Below, one piece after another: positions 1 through 8,938 of a DNA stretch of 64,000 bases. The position numbers and the translations under genes are program-made. The notes under the pieces are model-generated. The model did no database searches, was not told the DNA's origin, and saw only the letters and a program-made list of their open reading frames with translations. The DNA lies in assembly GCF_048820975.1 (NCBI RefSeq), contig NZ_JBMEUF010000001.1, positions 434,001-498,000 of the forward strand, in the 5' to 3' direction. Each line of letters starts with the position of its first letter. Position 1 is the stretch's first letter. The stretch is from Glaciecola sp048820975 (lineage in GTDB: Bacteria; Pseudomonadota; Gammaproteobacteria; Enterobacterales; Alteromonadaceae).

Positions 1-1123
1 TGCCGATTTAGAAGCTGTATTTCAGGGTGAAAAACCAGGTCACGTTTATTCGCGCAGCTCATCTAATTCAGCAGTTGCCTTACAAAACATCCTAAGTGAA
101 CTTGAAGGCGGGGTAGGTGCGGCTACATTTTCAACCGGAATGGCAGCCATTTCAGCGCTTATGTTTTCACTGTTAAAGGCAGGGGATCATATTGTGGTGA
201 GTACTTATTTATTTGGTAATACTCGAAGCTTTTTTGATTCACTTGCGCGTTTTGCAATTGATATCAGCTATGTTGATGTATCAGATGTAAGTAATGTAAA
301 AAGCGCTCTTAACGAAAATACAAAAATGGTGTTTAGCGAAACGATAGCCAACCCAGGTACTCAAGTGGCAGATTTAAGCGCTATTGGCGATTTATGTGAA
401 TCACAAAACCTATTATTTGTATTAGACAACACTATGACGCCATCGGTTATGTTAGATGCAGCGTCTGTAAAAGCGAATATGCTTACAACGTCATTAACAA
501 AGTATATTGCAGGGCATGGCAACGTTCTTGGCGGTGTTGTGGTTGATATGGGAAATTTCGACTGGACTACCTTTGAAAACATTTTAGAGGTTTATAAGTC
601 GGCTGATCCTGCGGTGTGGGGGATGACTCAAATTCGCAAAAAAGGCTTAAGAGACATGGGGGCAACGTTGGCTCCGCAATCAGCTCATCTTGTTTCTATA
701 GGTTTAGAAACATTGCAAATGAGAATGCAGAAAACCTGTGAAAATGGTTTGGCCGTGGCTGAGTTTTTATCTAAGCAAGCACAAGTGCAAAAAGTTTTTT
801 ATCCCGGCTTAGCAGAACACCCACAACATGAAAGAGCTGCACACTTATTTAATGATCAGTTTGGTGGTATTTTAAGCTTTGAACTTCAAAGTAATATAGA
901 TATGCGAGCTTTTTTGAATCATTTAAATACCATTATTACCGCTACGCATTTGGGTGACACACGCACTCTAATATTACCTGTTGCTAGCACTATCTTCTTT
1001 GAAAATGGTGCTAAACAGCGCGAAGAGATGGGAATTTCAGATACTTTGGTCAGAATGTCTATAGGTATTGAAGATGCAGAAGACTTAATTGAAGATTTAA
1101 AGCTTGCCTTTGAACGGGTATAG
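1..1123 (+). CDS. Cystathionine gamma-synthase-family PLP enzyme (5' end missing)
   Basis: The gene runs in from the left edge; the reading frame is open from base 2, so the first visible ATG at 140 is internal. This is the Cys/Met-metabolism PLP-dependent lyase/synthase family (cystathionine gamma-synthase, cystathionine lyases, methionine gamma-lyase, O-acylhomoserine sulfhydrylases). Visible landmarks are YSRSSSNSA near the start, an EGG-x-GAATFSTGMAA segment in the cofactor loop, LDNT before the cofactor aspartate region, and the PLP lysine in SLTKYIAGHGNVLGG (codon at 500-502). Family membership is clear. Which sulfur reaction it performs cannot be settled without the N-terminus and a phylogeny. 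A hairpin terminator lies about 120 bases downstream. Confidence 0.85.
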   Translation, partial: ADLEAVFQGEKPGHVYSRSSSNSAVALQNILSELEGGVGAATFSTGMAAISALMFSLLKAGDHIVVSTYLFGNTRSFFDSLARFAIDISYVDVSDVSNVKSALNENTKMVFSETIANPGTQVADLSAIGDLCESQNLLFVLDNTMTPSVMLDAASVKANMLTTSLTKYIAGHGNVLGGVVVDMGNFDWTTFENILEVYKSADPAVWGMTQIRKKGLRDMGATLAPQSAHLVSIGLETLQMRMQKTCENGLAVAEFLSKQAQVQKVFYPGLAEHPQHERAAHLFNDQFGGILSFELQSNIDMRAFLNHLNTIITATHLGDTRTLILPVASTIFFENGAKQREEMGISDTLVRMSIGIEDAEDLIEDLKLAFERV

Positions 1124-1245
1124 GCTAATTAATTTATGTATTTAATAAAAAAAAGTGAACCATTTTCTATACTATAGTCTATAATAATACAATGATTGCA
1201 ATTAGCTTTGTGATTATTAGTGTTCCTAGTTGAGTGTGTTGATAT

Positions 1246-1273
1246 GCCCCATTACTTAATGGGGCTTTTTTTT
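1246..1273 (+). terminator. Rho-independent terminator of the cystathionine gamma-synthase-family gene
   Basis: An 8-bp perfect stem (GCCCCATT at 1246-1253 with AATGGGGC at 1258-1265) closes a 4-base loop and is followed by eight T residues. It sits between the plus-strand PLP enzyme and the convergent glutathione peroxidase. The T-run is on the plus strand only, so it serves the upstream plus-strand gene. Confidence 0.85.
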
Positions 1274-1289
1274 GTCTATACTTTAATTA

Positions 1290-1862
1290 CTACTTCGGCA
1301 ATGCGTTTGATACATCACTTAGAAAGTCTTTATCATCAGGTGTTACACGGCTACCATAATGCTTTACTGTTTCACCGTCAGCGCTCATCAAATATTTGTT
1401 AAAGTTCCATTTAGGTGTTTTACCTGTCATTTGAGCAAGTTTTGCATAAATAGGGTCAGCATCATCGTTTCGTACCGAAATAGTTTCAAACATGGGAAAA
1501 TTAACGCCATAAGTTAATTCGCAAACCTCAGCGGTTTTTCCTTCATCAGAAAATTCTTGAGCGAATGAGTTCGACGGAAACCCTACAACGACTAAGCCCT
1601 TATCTTTATATTCGGTATAAAGTGCCTCTAGGCCTTCAAACTGTGGGGTGAATCCACATTTACTCGCTGTATTGACAAAAAGGACGGCTTTGCCACCATA
1701 TTCTTGGCACATATTAACCACTTCTTGAGAGTTAAGTTTACGTTTCATATGTTTGAGTACGCTAGGGCATTCATTTGCCTGTGCAGGAATTACGCTACTT
1801 GCTCCGCTAATTGCTAATACCGTAATGAAGTATAAACAAGCCGATAAAATTATTGTTTTCAT
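1290..1862 (-). CDS. Exported glutathione peroxidase
   Basis: 190-residue glutathione peroxidase of the thioredoxin fold, which reduces hydroperoxides with thiols. Residues 1-29 form a signal peptide (basic MKT, hydrophobic core, cleavage near AQA-NE), so the enzyme should work in the periplasm. The peroxidatic cysteine is C69 in FVNTASKCGFTPQ; it is encoded as Cys, not selenocysteine. The partner motifs PSNSFAQE and WNFNKYL are also present. The start at 1862 is chosen because GGAA lies six bases upstream and the signal peptide begins there; an upstream in-frame extension to 1934 lacks such support. It is divergent from the S9 peptidase gene. Physiological reductant unknown; many bacterial members use thioredoxin. 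Confidence 0.9.
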   Translation of the reverse strand: MKTIILSACLYFITVLAISGASSVIPAQANECPSVLKHMKRKLNSQEVVNMCQEYGGKAVLFVNTASKCGFTPQFEGLEALYTEYKDKGLVVVGFPSNSFAQEFSDEGKTAEVCELTYGVNFPMFETISVRNDDADPIYAKLAQMTGKTPKWNFNKYLMSADGETVKHYGSRVTPDDKDFLSDVSNALPK

Positions 1863-2010
1863 TATAAATTCCGTGTTTCTATTAGAGGTTAAAATTGTTA
1901 CTGTTAATAAAAGTTTGTACCACTTTTGGATCATATTTAACGCTTAGTAGTCGTAAATATGCATTCATCTATCTATAATTTTTTCTAATTACCTACAAGT
2001 ACATTAATTT

Positions 2011-4557
2011 ATGAAAAATATTCTTAAAGTCACCCTAGTATCTACAGTGTTGTTTTCTGTTTTAGCATGTACGGCCACCTCAGATACTAACTCTTCCTCA
2101 AATGTATCTGAAACAGCTGTATCTGAACCCAGCCTAATAAGCAATTTACAAGTGCGCGAACCAATAAGCCAAGCAAAGCCAAATGCTAGCTTAGCAAGTT
2201 CTACGGATGGTGAGCTTAGCTTAAAGCAAATTATGTCAAACCCTGACTGGATAGGCCGCCAGCCGCAGTCTGCATTCTTTTCGCCTTTAGGCGATAAGAT
2301 TTATTATTCGCGTAAAAGAGAGGGAGAGGCAGTAAACGATATATATGTAACGCAAGCGACTAAGGGTAATGGTAGTAAACTAGCGCTACAAGATTTACAT
2401 AAGCAGTCAAAAAGTGTACTTAATGATCCTCGTTTCAATTTTGTGGCTTGGACATTTCAAGGCAACATATTTGTGCAGTTTCGTGATACAAAATTAATAA
2501 AGCAACTTACGCGAGATATTTATGCGGCTCATAATTTAGCTTACGTGAATAATGAAGCCGTAGAAGGAATTTCGTTTCAACGAGGTAACAGTTTTTATAC
2601 CGTTGATGCTAAGAGCGGATTACAATCGCAAGTATTTAATTGGCAATTCGCAGACGCTGAAAAAGCGAATGAAGCTGCAAAAGATTATATTGCCGCTGAG
2701 CAACAAAAATTAATTCAATATGTGCAAACAGAGCGCAAAAATAAACGAGATTCCTTTAATCAAAAAGCCGCCATAGCTAAAGCAAACAATACTATTATGG
2801 CGCAAACAGTGTACCTTAATAAAGGACAAACAAGTGTTTATGCCAGTTTGTCGCCAAAGGGAACACACGCAATATTGGTCACCCGTGATAACAAACCTAC
2901 TCGCGATGCATCAGATATTATGCCTGATTACATAGAAGAAAATGGGCGCATTAAAGCACAGTCGGTTAGGCAAAGAGTGGCGGATGCAAAGCCGCATTCA
3001 CACTATATTTATTCTGTTGATATTAAATCAGGAGAAGTCTCACTCATTTCTTTTAAAAATTTGCCCGGCTACAATGAAGATGTCTTAAAAGCGGTAAAAG
3101 AAGAAAATGCAAAAGCCAAAGGTGAGACGTATGTGAGTAATAGATTGCCTCGCCATATACGCTTAATGGTTGGTGGCTACGCAAGTGAAAAACCCATTTT
3201 ATGGCATCAGTCAAACAAACAAGTAGCACTTATGCTGGAAGCTTGGGATAACAAAGACCGCTGGCTAGTAACGCTCAACCCCTACGAATCAAGCTTTGAA
3301 ACACAGCATAGAATGCACGATGAGGCTTGGGTCAACTATAGATTTAACCAATTTGGTTGGCTACAAAATTCTCAGAGCTTGTATTTTCTCAGTGAGCACA
3401 GTGGTTATTCACAGTTGTACACGAAGGCTTTAAATACAGACGTAATTGCTATTACGCAAGGTCAATTCGTTGTGGATAGCGTGCAGTTAAGTCACAACAA
3501 CGACTACTTTTATTTTAAAGCCAATATTAAACATCCCGGTATATACGAAATTTACCGTGTGAATACCGCAGGCGGAGAAATAGAGCCGTTGACAGATTTA
3601 AACGGCTTAACTGATTTTGTATTAAGTCCTAATAATGATAGCCTTTTGCTCACACACTCAAGTTTAACTATGCCACCTGAACTATACACATTGGCATTAA
3701 GTGAGCAGGCTAGCCCAGAAAGATTGACCAATACAGTAAGTGATGCTTTTCTTGCTATTGACTGGACAAGTCCATCAGTAGTGGCAATTGAATCATCAAA
3801 CACTGAGCAAGCTATATACTCAAGAGTATATTTACCTAAAGATAATAACAGCAATGCAAATTTGGAAAATAAGCGTCCGGCGGTTGTTTTCAATCATGGG
3901 GCTGGTTATTTACAAAACGCACATTTAGGGTGGTCAGGGTATTTTAGAGAATTTATGTTTCACAGTTTTTTAAGCCAACAAGGCTATGTAGTGTTGGATA
4001 TGGATTACAGAGCTTCTGCTGGGTATGGGCGCAAGTGGCGAACTGCTATTTATCGCCAAATGGGAACGCCCGAAGTAGAAGACCTTCATGACGGTGTAGA
4101 TTGGTTGGTAAACAATGCTAACGTAGACCGCGGTAGAATAGGTACTTATGGCGGGTCATACGGCGGCTTTTTAACGTTTATGTCATTATTTAAATCACCC
4201 GAACTATTTCAGTCAGGTGCGGCGCTTCGCCCAGTGAGCGATTGGGCGCATTACAATTTCCCATACACCTCTAATATATTAAATACGCCCGATGTTGACC
4301 CAATTGCTTATGAGCGTAGTTCTCCAATTTATTTTGCTGAAGGTTTAAATAAGCCGTTATTAATTAATGCGCCAATGGTTGATAACAACGTGTTTTTTGT
4401 TGATGTAGTGCGTTTGGTACAAGTATTAATTGAACTTGAAAAAGAGAACTTTGAAACTGCTATTTACCCTGTAGAGCCCCATGGCTTTGTGCAGCCGAGT
4501 TCGTGGCTTGATGAATATCGCAGAATATTTAAGTTATTTGAGAGCACGCTACAGTAA
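2011..4557 (+). CDS. S9 family prolyl oligopeptidase-type lipoprotein peptidase
   Basis: 848-residue serine peptidase of the prolyl oligopeptidase/DPP4 family. The N-terminus is a lipoprotein signal with lipobox LAC at about residues 18-20, so it is probably membrane-anchored outside the cytoplasm. Residues ~60-590 look like the beta-propeller, and the last ~230 residues are the alpha/beta-hydrolase domain with nucleophile S716 in GGSYGGF. D791 (in PMVDNN) and H824 (in EPHGF) complete the likely catalytic triad. Such enzymes cut short peptides, often after proline or releasing dipeptides; the exact specificity is not readable. It stands alone, divergent from gpx and convergent with the rhombosortase gene, with a shared hairpin at the 3' end. 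Confidence 0.9.
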   Translation: MKNILKVTLVSTVLFSVLACTATSDTNSSSNVSETAVSEPSLISNLQVREPISQAKPNASLASSTDGELSLKQIMSNPDWIGRQPQSAFFSPLGDKIYYSRKREGEAVNDIYVTQATKGNGSKLALQDLHKQSKSVLNDPRFNFVAWTFQGNIFVQFRDTKLIKQLTRDIYAAHNLAYVNNEAVEGISFQRGNSFYTVDAKSGLQSQVFNWQFADAEKANEAAKDYIAAEQQKLIQYVQTERKNKRDSFNQKAAIAKANNTIMAQTVYLNKGQTSVYASLSPKGTHAILVTRDNKPTRDASDIMPDYIEENGRIKAQSVRQRVADAKPHSHYIYSVDIKSGEVSLISFKNLPGYNEDVLKAVKEENAKAKGETYVSNRLPRHIRLMVGGYASEKPILWHQSNKQVALMLEAWDNKDRWLVTLNPYESSFETQHRMHDEAWVNYRFNQFGWLQNSQSLYFLSEHSGYSQLYTKALNTDVIAITQGQFVVDSVQLSHNNDYFYFKANIKHPGIYEIYRVNTAGGEIEPLTDLNGLTDFVLSPNNDSLLLTHSSLTMPPELYTLALSEQASPERLTNTVSDAFLAIDWTSPSVVAIESSNTEQAIYSRVYLPKDNNSNANLENKRPAVVFNHGAGYLQNAHLGWSGYFREFMFHSFLSQQGYVVLDMDYRASAGYGRKWRTAIYRQMGTPEVEDLHDGVDWLVNNANVDRGRIGTYGGSYGGFLTFMSLFKSPELFQSGAALRPVSDWAHYNFPYTSNILNTPDVDPIAYERSSPIYFAEGLNKPLLINAPMVDNNVFFVDVVRLVQVLIELEKENFETAIYPVEPHGFVQPSSWLDEYRRIFKLFESTLQ

Positions 4558-4585
4558 AAGTGTGAGCAGCCATATACAAAAGCGA

Positions 4586-4615
4586 AAGGAGCGTTAAATA
4601 CGCTCCTTATTTTTA
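4586..4615 (+). terminator. Terminator between the S9 peptidase and rhombosortase genes
   Basis: AAGGAGCG (4586-4593) pairs with CGCTCCTT (4601-4608) around a TTAAATA loop, followed by ATTTTT. It lies just after the S9 peptidase stop and overlaps the last codons of the convergent rhombosortase gene. Confidence 0.75.
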
Positions 4616-5196
4616 TGCGACGAATCTAAAAAGTACAATATTATACCTATACTTAAACCACCTATTGCCCCATATAAATGGGCATCTATCGCTACTCGAG
4701 CATCAATTAAGTTAGCCACAAACGCAGTGTCATTAAATAATTGCTCATGCATTATTTTAATAAACAAACCCGCTAACAATAAGTAAGCACTTTTTCTTTT
4801 ATGTGTAATATCTTGCACTACGCCCCATGCAAATAAGCCATGCAACACGCCTGACAAGCCCACATAAAAATGCAATTCAGGATTAAATAGATATACATTA
4901 CATGACACAACAAGCGCTAATAATAAGAATAAGACAGCATAAAAACGAGGTTTAGTGTATTCACCGTATAGCAAATATAAAATGAACAAGCCTGCCAAGT
5001 TAAGTATTAGATGCACGCTGTTAGTATGCGCAAAATGCGCTGTAATTAAACGCCAATACTCTCCCTTTTCTAATCCTACACGGCTAAATTCAAAGGAGGC
5101 TTCTAAAGGGCTCCCCAATAAAAAAACAACAACGCTGACTAAAGCTACCACTATGTATGGCAATATACGGTAATGCAGAAAAGGCACTGGCCCCAT
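4594..5196 (-). CDS. rrtA: Rhombosortase (rhomboid-family intramembrane serine protease)
   Basis: 200-residue six-helix rhomboid-like protein matching the short rhombosortase subfamily. That subfamily is known to process proteins ending in a GlyGly-CTERM tail during export by type II secretion. The catalytic serine is S115 in GLSGVLHG and the catalytic histidine is H173 in DAHLYGA; H54-x-x-H57 and H62-x-x-x-N66 match the conserved rhomboid loop. There is almost no soluble domain, unlike GlpG. The start at 5196 has AGGAG six bases upstream. A GlyGly-CTERM protein, the S8 protease, is encoded 8 kb away in this window and is the obvious candidate substrate (inference). Confidence 0.88.
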   Translation of the reverse strand: MGPVPFLHYRILPYIVVALVSVVVFLLGSPLEASFEFSRVGLEKGEYWRLITAHFAHTNSVHLILNLAGLFILYLLYGEYTKPRFYAVLFLLLALVVSCNVYLFNPELHFYVGLSGVLHGLFAWGVVQDITHKRKSAYLLLAGLFIKIMHEQLFNDTAFVANLIDARVAIDAHLYGAIGGLSIGIILYFLDSSHKNKERI

Positions 5197-5391
5197 TTTC
5201 TCTCCTAAATTAAAAACGTGCAGCTTAATATGAGCTAAGCCTATAGTTTAGCTTTATTTACTTCTTATGGTTAAGTAATATTAATTTTATCGGGAAAATC
5301 TGAGTATTGCTTAAGCTCTCAGCGTTTAAGCGTTTTTACGAGATATGTTCAAACCAATGGCTATATTAATTAAGCAGTCGAAACAAGTGAG

Positions 5392-7161
5392 ATGTTGATG
5401 TCAAAATGTACAAAGAGAAAAACAATAAAATCTATTTTGTTCAGTACTGCTACTGCCTGTATCTTAAGTGCCTCGGTGCAAGCGCAACAACTTGAGGACC
5501 GAGAGCCAGAAGCAGCCACCGGTATCGAATCTAAGGATTTCGCCAGTACTAATGAGTACATGGTTGTAGCAGCCAACCCCTATGCAGCTTGGGCGGGAAA
5601 GCAAATTATTGAAGCTGGTGGCTCGGCAATAGATGCGGCAGTAGCCATTCAAGCGATGCTAACCTTAGTCGAGCCGCAGTCATCGGGAATAGGTGGTGGT
5701 TCATTCATTATGTACTGGGATAATGAGGGCAAAAAACTCCATACCTTTGACGGCCGTGAGACTGCCCCTGGCGCAGCAAGCCCTAGCTTGTTTGTAAAAG
5801 ATAGGGAAGTTATGAGTTGGCGCGATGCTGTTGTTGGCGGAAGGTCAGTAGGGGTGCCGGGTGTTTTAAAAGCGCTTGATATGGCCCACAAAAAGTTTGG
5901 CAAGTTAGAGTGGGAGGCTTTGTTTACCGATTCAATTATGCAAGCTAAGAACGGCTTTGTGGTGTCACCGCGACTTGAAAAGCTGTTGTCTTTAAATATG
6001 CATCCAGGTATTAGTGCATTCCCCGAAAGCAGAAATTATTTTAAGCCAAAAGGAGAGTTTCTAAAATCGGGCTCTTTGAAAAAAAATCCCTTATTGGCGA
6101 CTACCTTAGAAACAATCGCTAAAGAGGGGGCTGAGGCTTTCTACACAGGCTCCTTAGCTGAAAAGATAGCTGAACGAGTAAGATTAAGCCCAATTAACCC
6201 AGGCTTATTAAAGGCTAGTGATTTAGAAAAGTACGAAGCTATTGAACGCAGTCCAATGTGCAATCCATACCGCGAGTTTAAAATTTGTGGCATGGCACCT
6301 CCAAGTTCTGGTGGCGTAACCATGTACAGCATTATTAAAGCGCTAGAAAAATTCGACTTATCGAAATATGGAGCAAATAGTGAAGAATTTATTCATTTGT
6401 TCAGTCAAGCGAGCGCTTTAGCGTTTGCTGATAGAAGCTTGTACATAGCAGATTTAGACTTTTTAGATGTGTCGGCTGTACCGCTGATTAACCCTGCATA
6501 TATACGTGAGCGTGCTGAATCTATTAGTCTTGATAAACCGTTTGCGGTTGAAAATGCGGGCAAACCATATGCAAATTTGCACGTAGGTCAAGACAACGCA
6601 TATGAAAAAATGAGTACTAGTCATATTTCAATTGTAGATAAGCAGGGAAATTCGGTATCAATGACATCTAGTATCGAGTTTATGTTTGGTTCTGGCTTAT
6701 TCGTTGAAGGCTTTTTGTTAAATAACCAATTAACAGATTTCTCATTAGATCCGGTGAATGATAACGCCCCTGTGTTAAACCGAGTACAAGCCAACAAACG
6801 TCCGCGCAGCGCAATGAGCCCTAGCATGGTGTTTAATAAAAACAACAAATTAATGTTAGTAGTAGGTTCACCTGGTGGAAGCCGAATAATTAACTATGTG
6901 GCGCATACTATTTTAAATGTTTTAGATTTTGATATGTCAATTCAAGAAGCAATAAGTTTGCCGCGAATTACCAATAGAAATGATGTTACCACGCTTGAAA
7001 AAGGCACTAATATAGAAGCCTTGGCAAAGGCGTTAGAAGCAAGAGGGCATACGGTTAAAATCTCAGATTTAAACAGTGGCCTACATGGTATTTTAATAAA
7101 AGATGGTAAGTATTATGGTGGGGCTGACCCACGACGCGAAGGAGTAGCCGTGGGGCTCTAG
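5392..7161 (+). CDS. ggt: Gamma-glutamyltransferase (periplasmic)
   Basis: 589-residue gamma-glutamyltranspeptidase, an Ntn hydrolase that cleaves gamma-glutamyl bonds such as those in glutathione. A signal peptide ends near residue 30 (SVQAQQ). The proenzyme would self-cleave before T409 in MSTSHISIVD, giving a large subunit and a small subunit of about 180 residues. The lid and substrate motifs SSGIGGG (near residue 100) and GSPGGSRIINYV are present, as is the conserved MSPSMVF stretch. Two in-frame ATGs six bases apart (5392 and 5398) are both possible starts. It is convergent with a small lipoprotein gene. With glutathione peroxidase and cysK nearby it could contribute to thiol recycling, but these are separate transcription units. 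Confidence 0.93.
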   Translation: MLMSKCTKRKTIKSILFSTATACILSASVQAQQLEDREPEAATGIESKDFASTNEYMVVAANPYAAWAGKQIIEAGGSAIDAAVAIQAMLTLVEPQSSGIGGGSFIMYWDNEGKKLHTFDGRETAPGAASPSLFVKDREVMSWRDAVVGGRSVGVPGVLKALDMAHKKFGKLEWEALFTDSIMQAKNGFVVSPRLEKLLSLNMHPGISAFPESRNYFKPKGEFLKSGSLKKNPLLATTLETIAKEGAEAFYTGSLAEKIAERVRLSPINPGLLKASDLEKYEAIERSPMCNPYREFKICGMAPPSSGGVTMYSIIKALEKFDLSKYGANSEEFIHLFSQASALAFADRSLYIADLDFLDVSAVPLINPAYIRERAESISLDKPFAVENAGKPYANLHVGQDNAYEKMSTSHISIVDKQGNSVSMTSSIEFMFGSGLFVEGFLLNNQLTDFSLDPVNDNAPVLNRVQANKRPRSAMSPSMVFNKNNKLMLVVGSPGGSRIINYVAHTILNVLDFDMSIQEAISLPRITNRNDVTTLEKGTNIEALAKALEARGHTVKISDLNSGLHGILIKDGKYYGGADPRREGVAVGL

Positions 7162-7187
7162 GGCTTTCTTTAAAGAGAAAGGCGGTG

Positions 7188-7646
7188 TTAAGGAACGGTA
7201 TTAGACACTTTATCAACCTTCCAATCACCGCTTACTTTAATTAATGACAGTGTTTTCAGATCAGTAATTTTATCGCCTTCATAGTAACCAATAATTTTCA
7301 TTTCAATATCAGCTTTTTCTTGTCTTTCAGAAAACAACATACTGCCACCTGAAACAGGCTCTGTATTCATAGTATCTAAACGCAAGCTAAATAATTGTCG
7401 TTGCACGTTTTTATTTGTGTGGAAGCCCTTAATAATTCTGCCTAACCTCTTAGTACTCATTTCTACAGCACGATCAATATTATCGTCATTGTATACAGCG
7501 CGTAAAAATACTACAGCTCTATATTGAGGCGTGTCTTCACTCATCATTCCGTACTTCCCTGTTCTTACCCCGTCTTCTCCACTTTTTGAACATGCGCTTA
7601 ATACTAAAAAGCTCATCACCACGACTATAAATAGCTTTTTCATCAT
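7188..7646 (-). CDS. Small lipoprotein of unknown function
   Basis: 152-residue protein that begins with a lipoprotein signal; the lipobox is LSAC with C19. The mature part is hydrophilic. Its C-terminal third (EMKIIGYYEGDKITDLKTLSLIKVSGDWKVDKV) resembles NTF2-like folds of DUF4878-type lipoproteins, where a short strand ending in W-x-V is typical. I do not recognise a specific family, and no function is proposed. It is monocistronic, convergent with ggt with a 26-base gap. Confidence 0.75.
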   Translation of the reverse strand: MMKKLFIVVVMSFLVLSACSKSGEDGVRTGKYGMMSEDTPQYRAVVFLRAVYNDDNIDRAVEMSTKRLGRIIKGFHTNKNVQRQLFSLRLDTMNTEPVSGGSMLFSERQEKADIEMKIIGYYEGDKITDLKTLSLIKVSGDWKVDKVSNTVP

Positions 7647-7723
7647 TTACTCTTAACTACGTATCAATACTTGGTTATCGGCCTAAGTGCTAAATTAATA
7701 AGTCTTTAGTCTAGATTCTTGAT

Positions 7724-7752
7724 AAAAAAAAGCATGCCTTGAGGCATGCTTT
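7724..7752 (-). terminator. Terminator of cysK
   Basis: GCATGCC (7732-7738) and GGCATGC (7743-7749) form a 7-bp stem with a TTGA loop. Eight A residues precede it on the plus strand, giving a run of eight U in a minus-strand transcript. It lies about 30 bases past the cysK stop. Confidence 0.88.
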
Positions 7753-7783
7753 AACATCATAATTTTTATTTAGCGGTCTTAAA

Positions 7784-8746
7784 CTATTGAACTTCTTCTA
7801 AATCAGAAAATTCACCAGCAAATAAGGGGCTACTTAAATAACGTTCAGTACCTGATGCTAACAACACAACAATTGTTTTGTCTTTGTTTTCAGGACGCTC
7901 TGCAAAACGCTTAGCGGCAACTACCGCTGCTCCAGAAGATATACCAGCAAGAATACCTTCTTCTTTCATCAAGCGGCGCGCCATATCCATGCAGTCTTCA
8001 TTGCTAACACGTTCAACTTCATCAATAATTGATAAATCAAGGTTGCCGGGGATAAAACCTGCGCCAATTCCTTGAATTTTATGTGGAGCCGGTTTAATTT
8101 CCTCGCCCGCCAATGCCTGAGTAATAACCGGTGAATCTTCTGGCTCAACGGCTACTGCCGTAACGGTTTTACCTTGTGCTTTTAAATACTTACAGGTACC
8201 CGAAATAGTGCCGCCAGTGCCAACACCTGCTATAAATGCATCCACTTTTCCATCGGTCGCTTTCCAGATTTCAGGACCCGTTGTTTGCTCATGAATTTGT
8301 GGATTTGCAGGGTTATCAAACTGATTCATCGCTACGTACTTGCCCGGGTTTGCAGCCATTAATTCTTCCACTTTAGCCACTGCACCCTTCATTCCTTTTG
8401 GTGGCTCAGTTAATACCAAGGTTGCGCCTAATGCTTTAAGTAGCTTTCTTCGCTCAAGGCTCATGCTACTAGGCATGGTTAGGGTGATTTTATATCCACG
8501 AGAGGCCGCAACAAATGCCAAAGCAATACCGGTGTTACCACTGGTCGCTTCAATAATTTCTTTATCTTTAGTGAGCGCTCCGCTTTTTTCTGCATCCCAA
8601 ATCATGTTGGCGCCAATGCGGCACTTTACACTGAAGCTAGGGTTGCGTGACTCTATTTTTGCATAAACATTACCCGAAACTACGCGGTTAAGTTTAACTA
8701 GCGGTGTGTTACCTATAGATAATGAACTATCTTCAAATACGCTCAT
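7784..8746 (-). CDS. cysK: Cysteine synthase A (O-acetylserine sulfhydrylase)
   Basis: 320-residue PLP enzyme that makes cysteine from O-acetylserine and sulfide. The PLP lysine is K41 in NPSFSVKCRIG, a signature that separates CysK from CysM. ATSGNTGIALA binds the substrate carboxylate, GVGTGGTISG holds the PLP phosphate, and GIGAGFIPGNLD is the conserved C-terminal block. The start at 8746 is preferred because AAGGAC lies 8 bases upstream and the protein begins in register with known CysK. A ten-residue upstream extension to 8776 lacks a ribosome-binding site. A strong terminator follows. Divergent from the MoxR gene. Confidence 0.95.
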   Translation of the reverse strand: MSVFEDSSLSIGNTPLVKLNRVVSGNVYAKIESRNPSFSVKCRIGANMIWDAEKSGALTKDKEIIEATSGNTGIALAFVAASRGYKITLTMPSSMSLERRKLLKALGATLVLTEPPKGMKGAVAKVEELMAANPGKYVAMNQFDNPANPQIHEQTTGPEIWKATDGKVDAFIAGVGTGGTISGTCKYLKAQGKTVTAVAVEPEDSPVITQALAGEEIKPAPHKIQGIGAGFIPGNLDLSIIDEVERVSNEDCMDMARRLMKEEGILAGISSGAAVVAAKRFAERPENKDKTIVVLLASGTERYLSSPLFAGEFSDLEEVQ

Positions 8747-8938
8747 GTGGTTTGTCCTTTTATATTTGTGTATCACTAATATTTACTAGTGGGTATTAAT
8801 AATCTTTACTGTCGTGTTTAACGTAAAATTCGTACAGTGATAAGATTATGCTTTATTGTGAAAAAACAAAGTGTTTTTTTGCTATAAGTTATTAACAACT
8901 TGTTTGAAAGAATTAAAAAATAGATAAATAGGAATATT

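Noticed and set aside
361..582. Open frames antisense to real genes (for example in the first gene, bkdB, fabF and purM)
   Set aside because: They mirror the codon pattern of the true genes, lack ribosome-binding sites and show no family resemblance.
1155..1273. A small RNA between a TATAAT at 1180 and the terminator at 1246-1273
   Set aside because: The -10-like hexamer has no partner -35 at proper spacing, and the hairpin is explained as the terminator of the upstream gene.
1290..1862. Selenocysteine in the glutathione peroxidase
   Set aside because: The active-site codon is TGC-type cysteine (C69), with no in-frame TGA and no reason to invoke a SECIS element.
7162..7187. A terminator hairpin after ggt
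   Set aside because: Only a 6-bp CTTTCT/AGAAAG stem with no T-run after it; too weak to annotate.
8861..8879. A/T-only hairpin (AAAAAACA/TGTTTTTT) between cysK and the MoxR gene
   Set aside because: The stem is almost all A-T and lies in an AT-rich promoter region; chance is enough to explain it.
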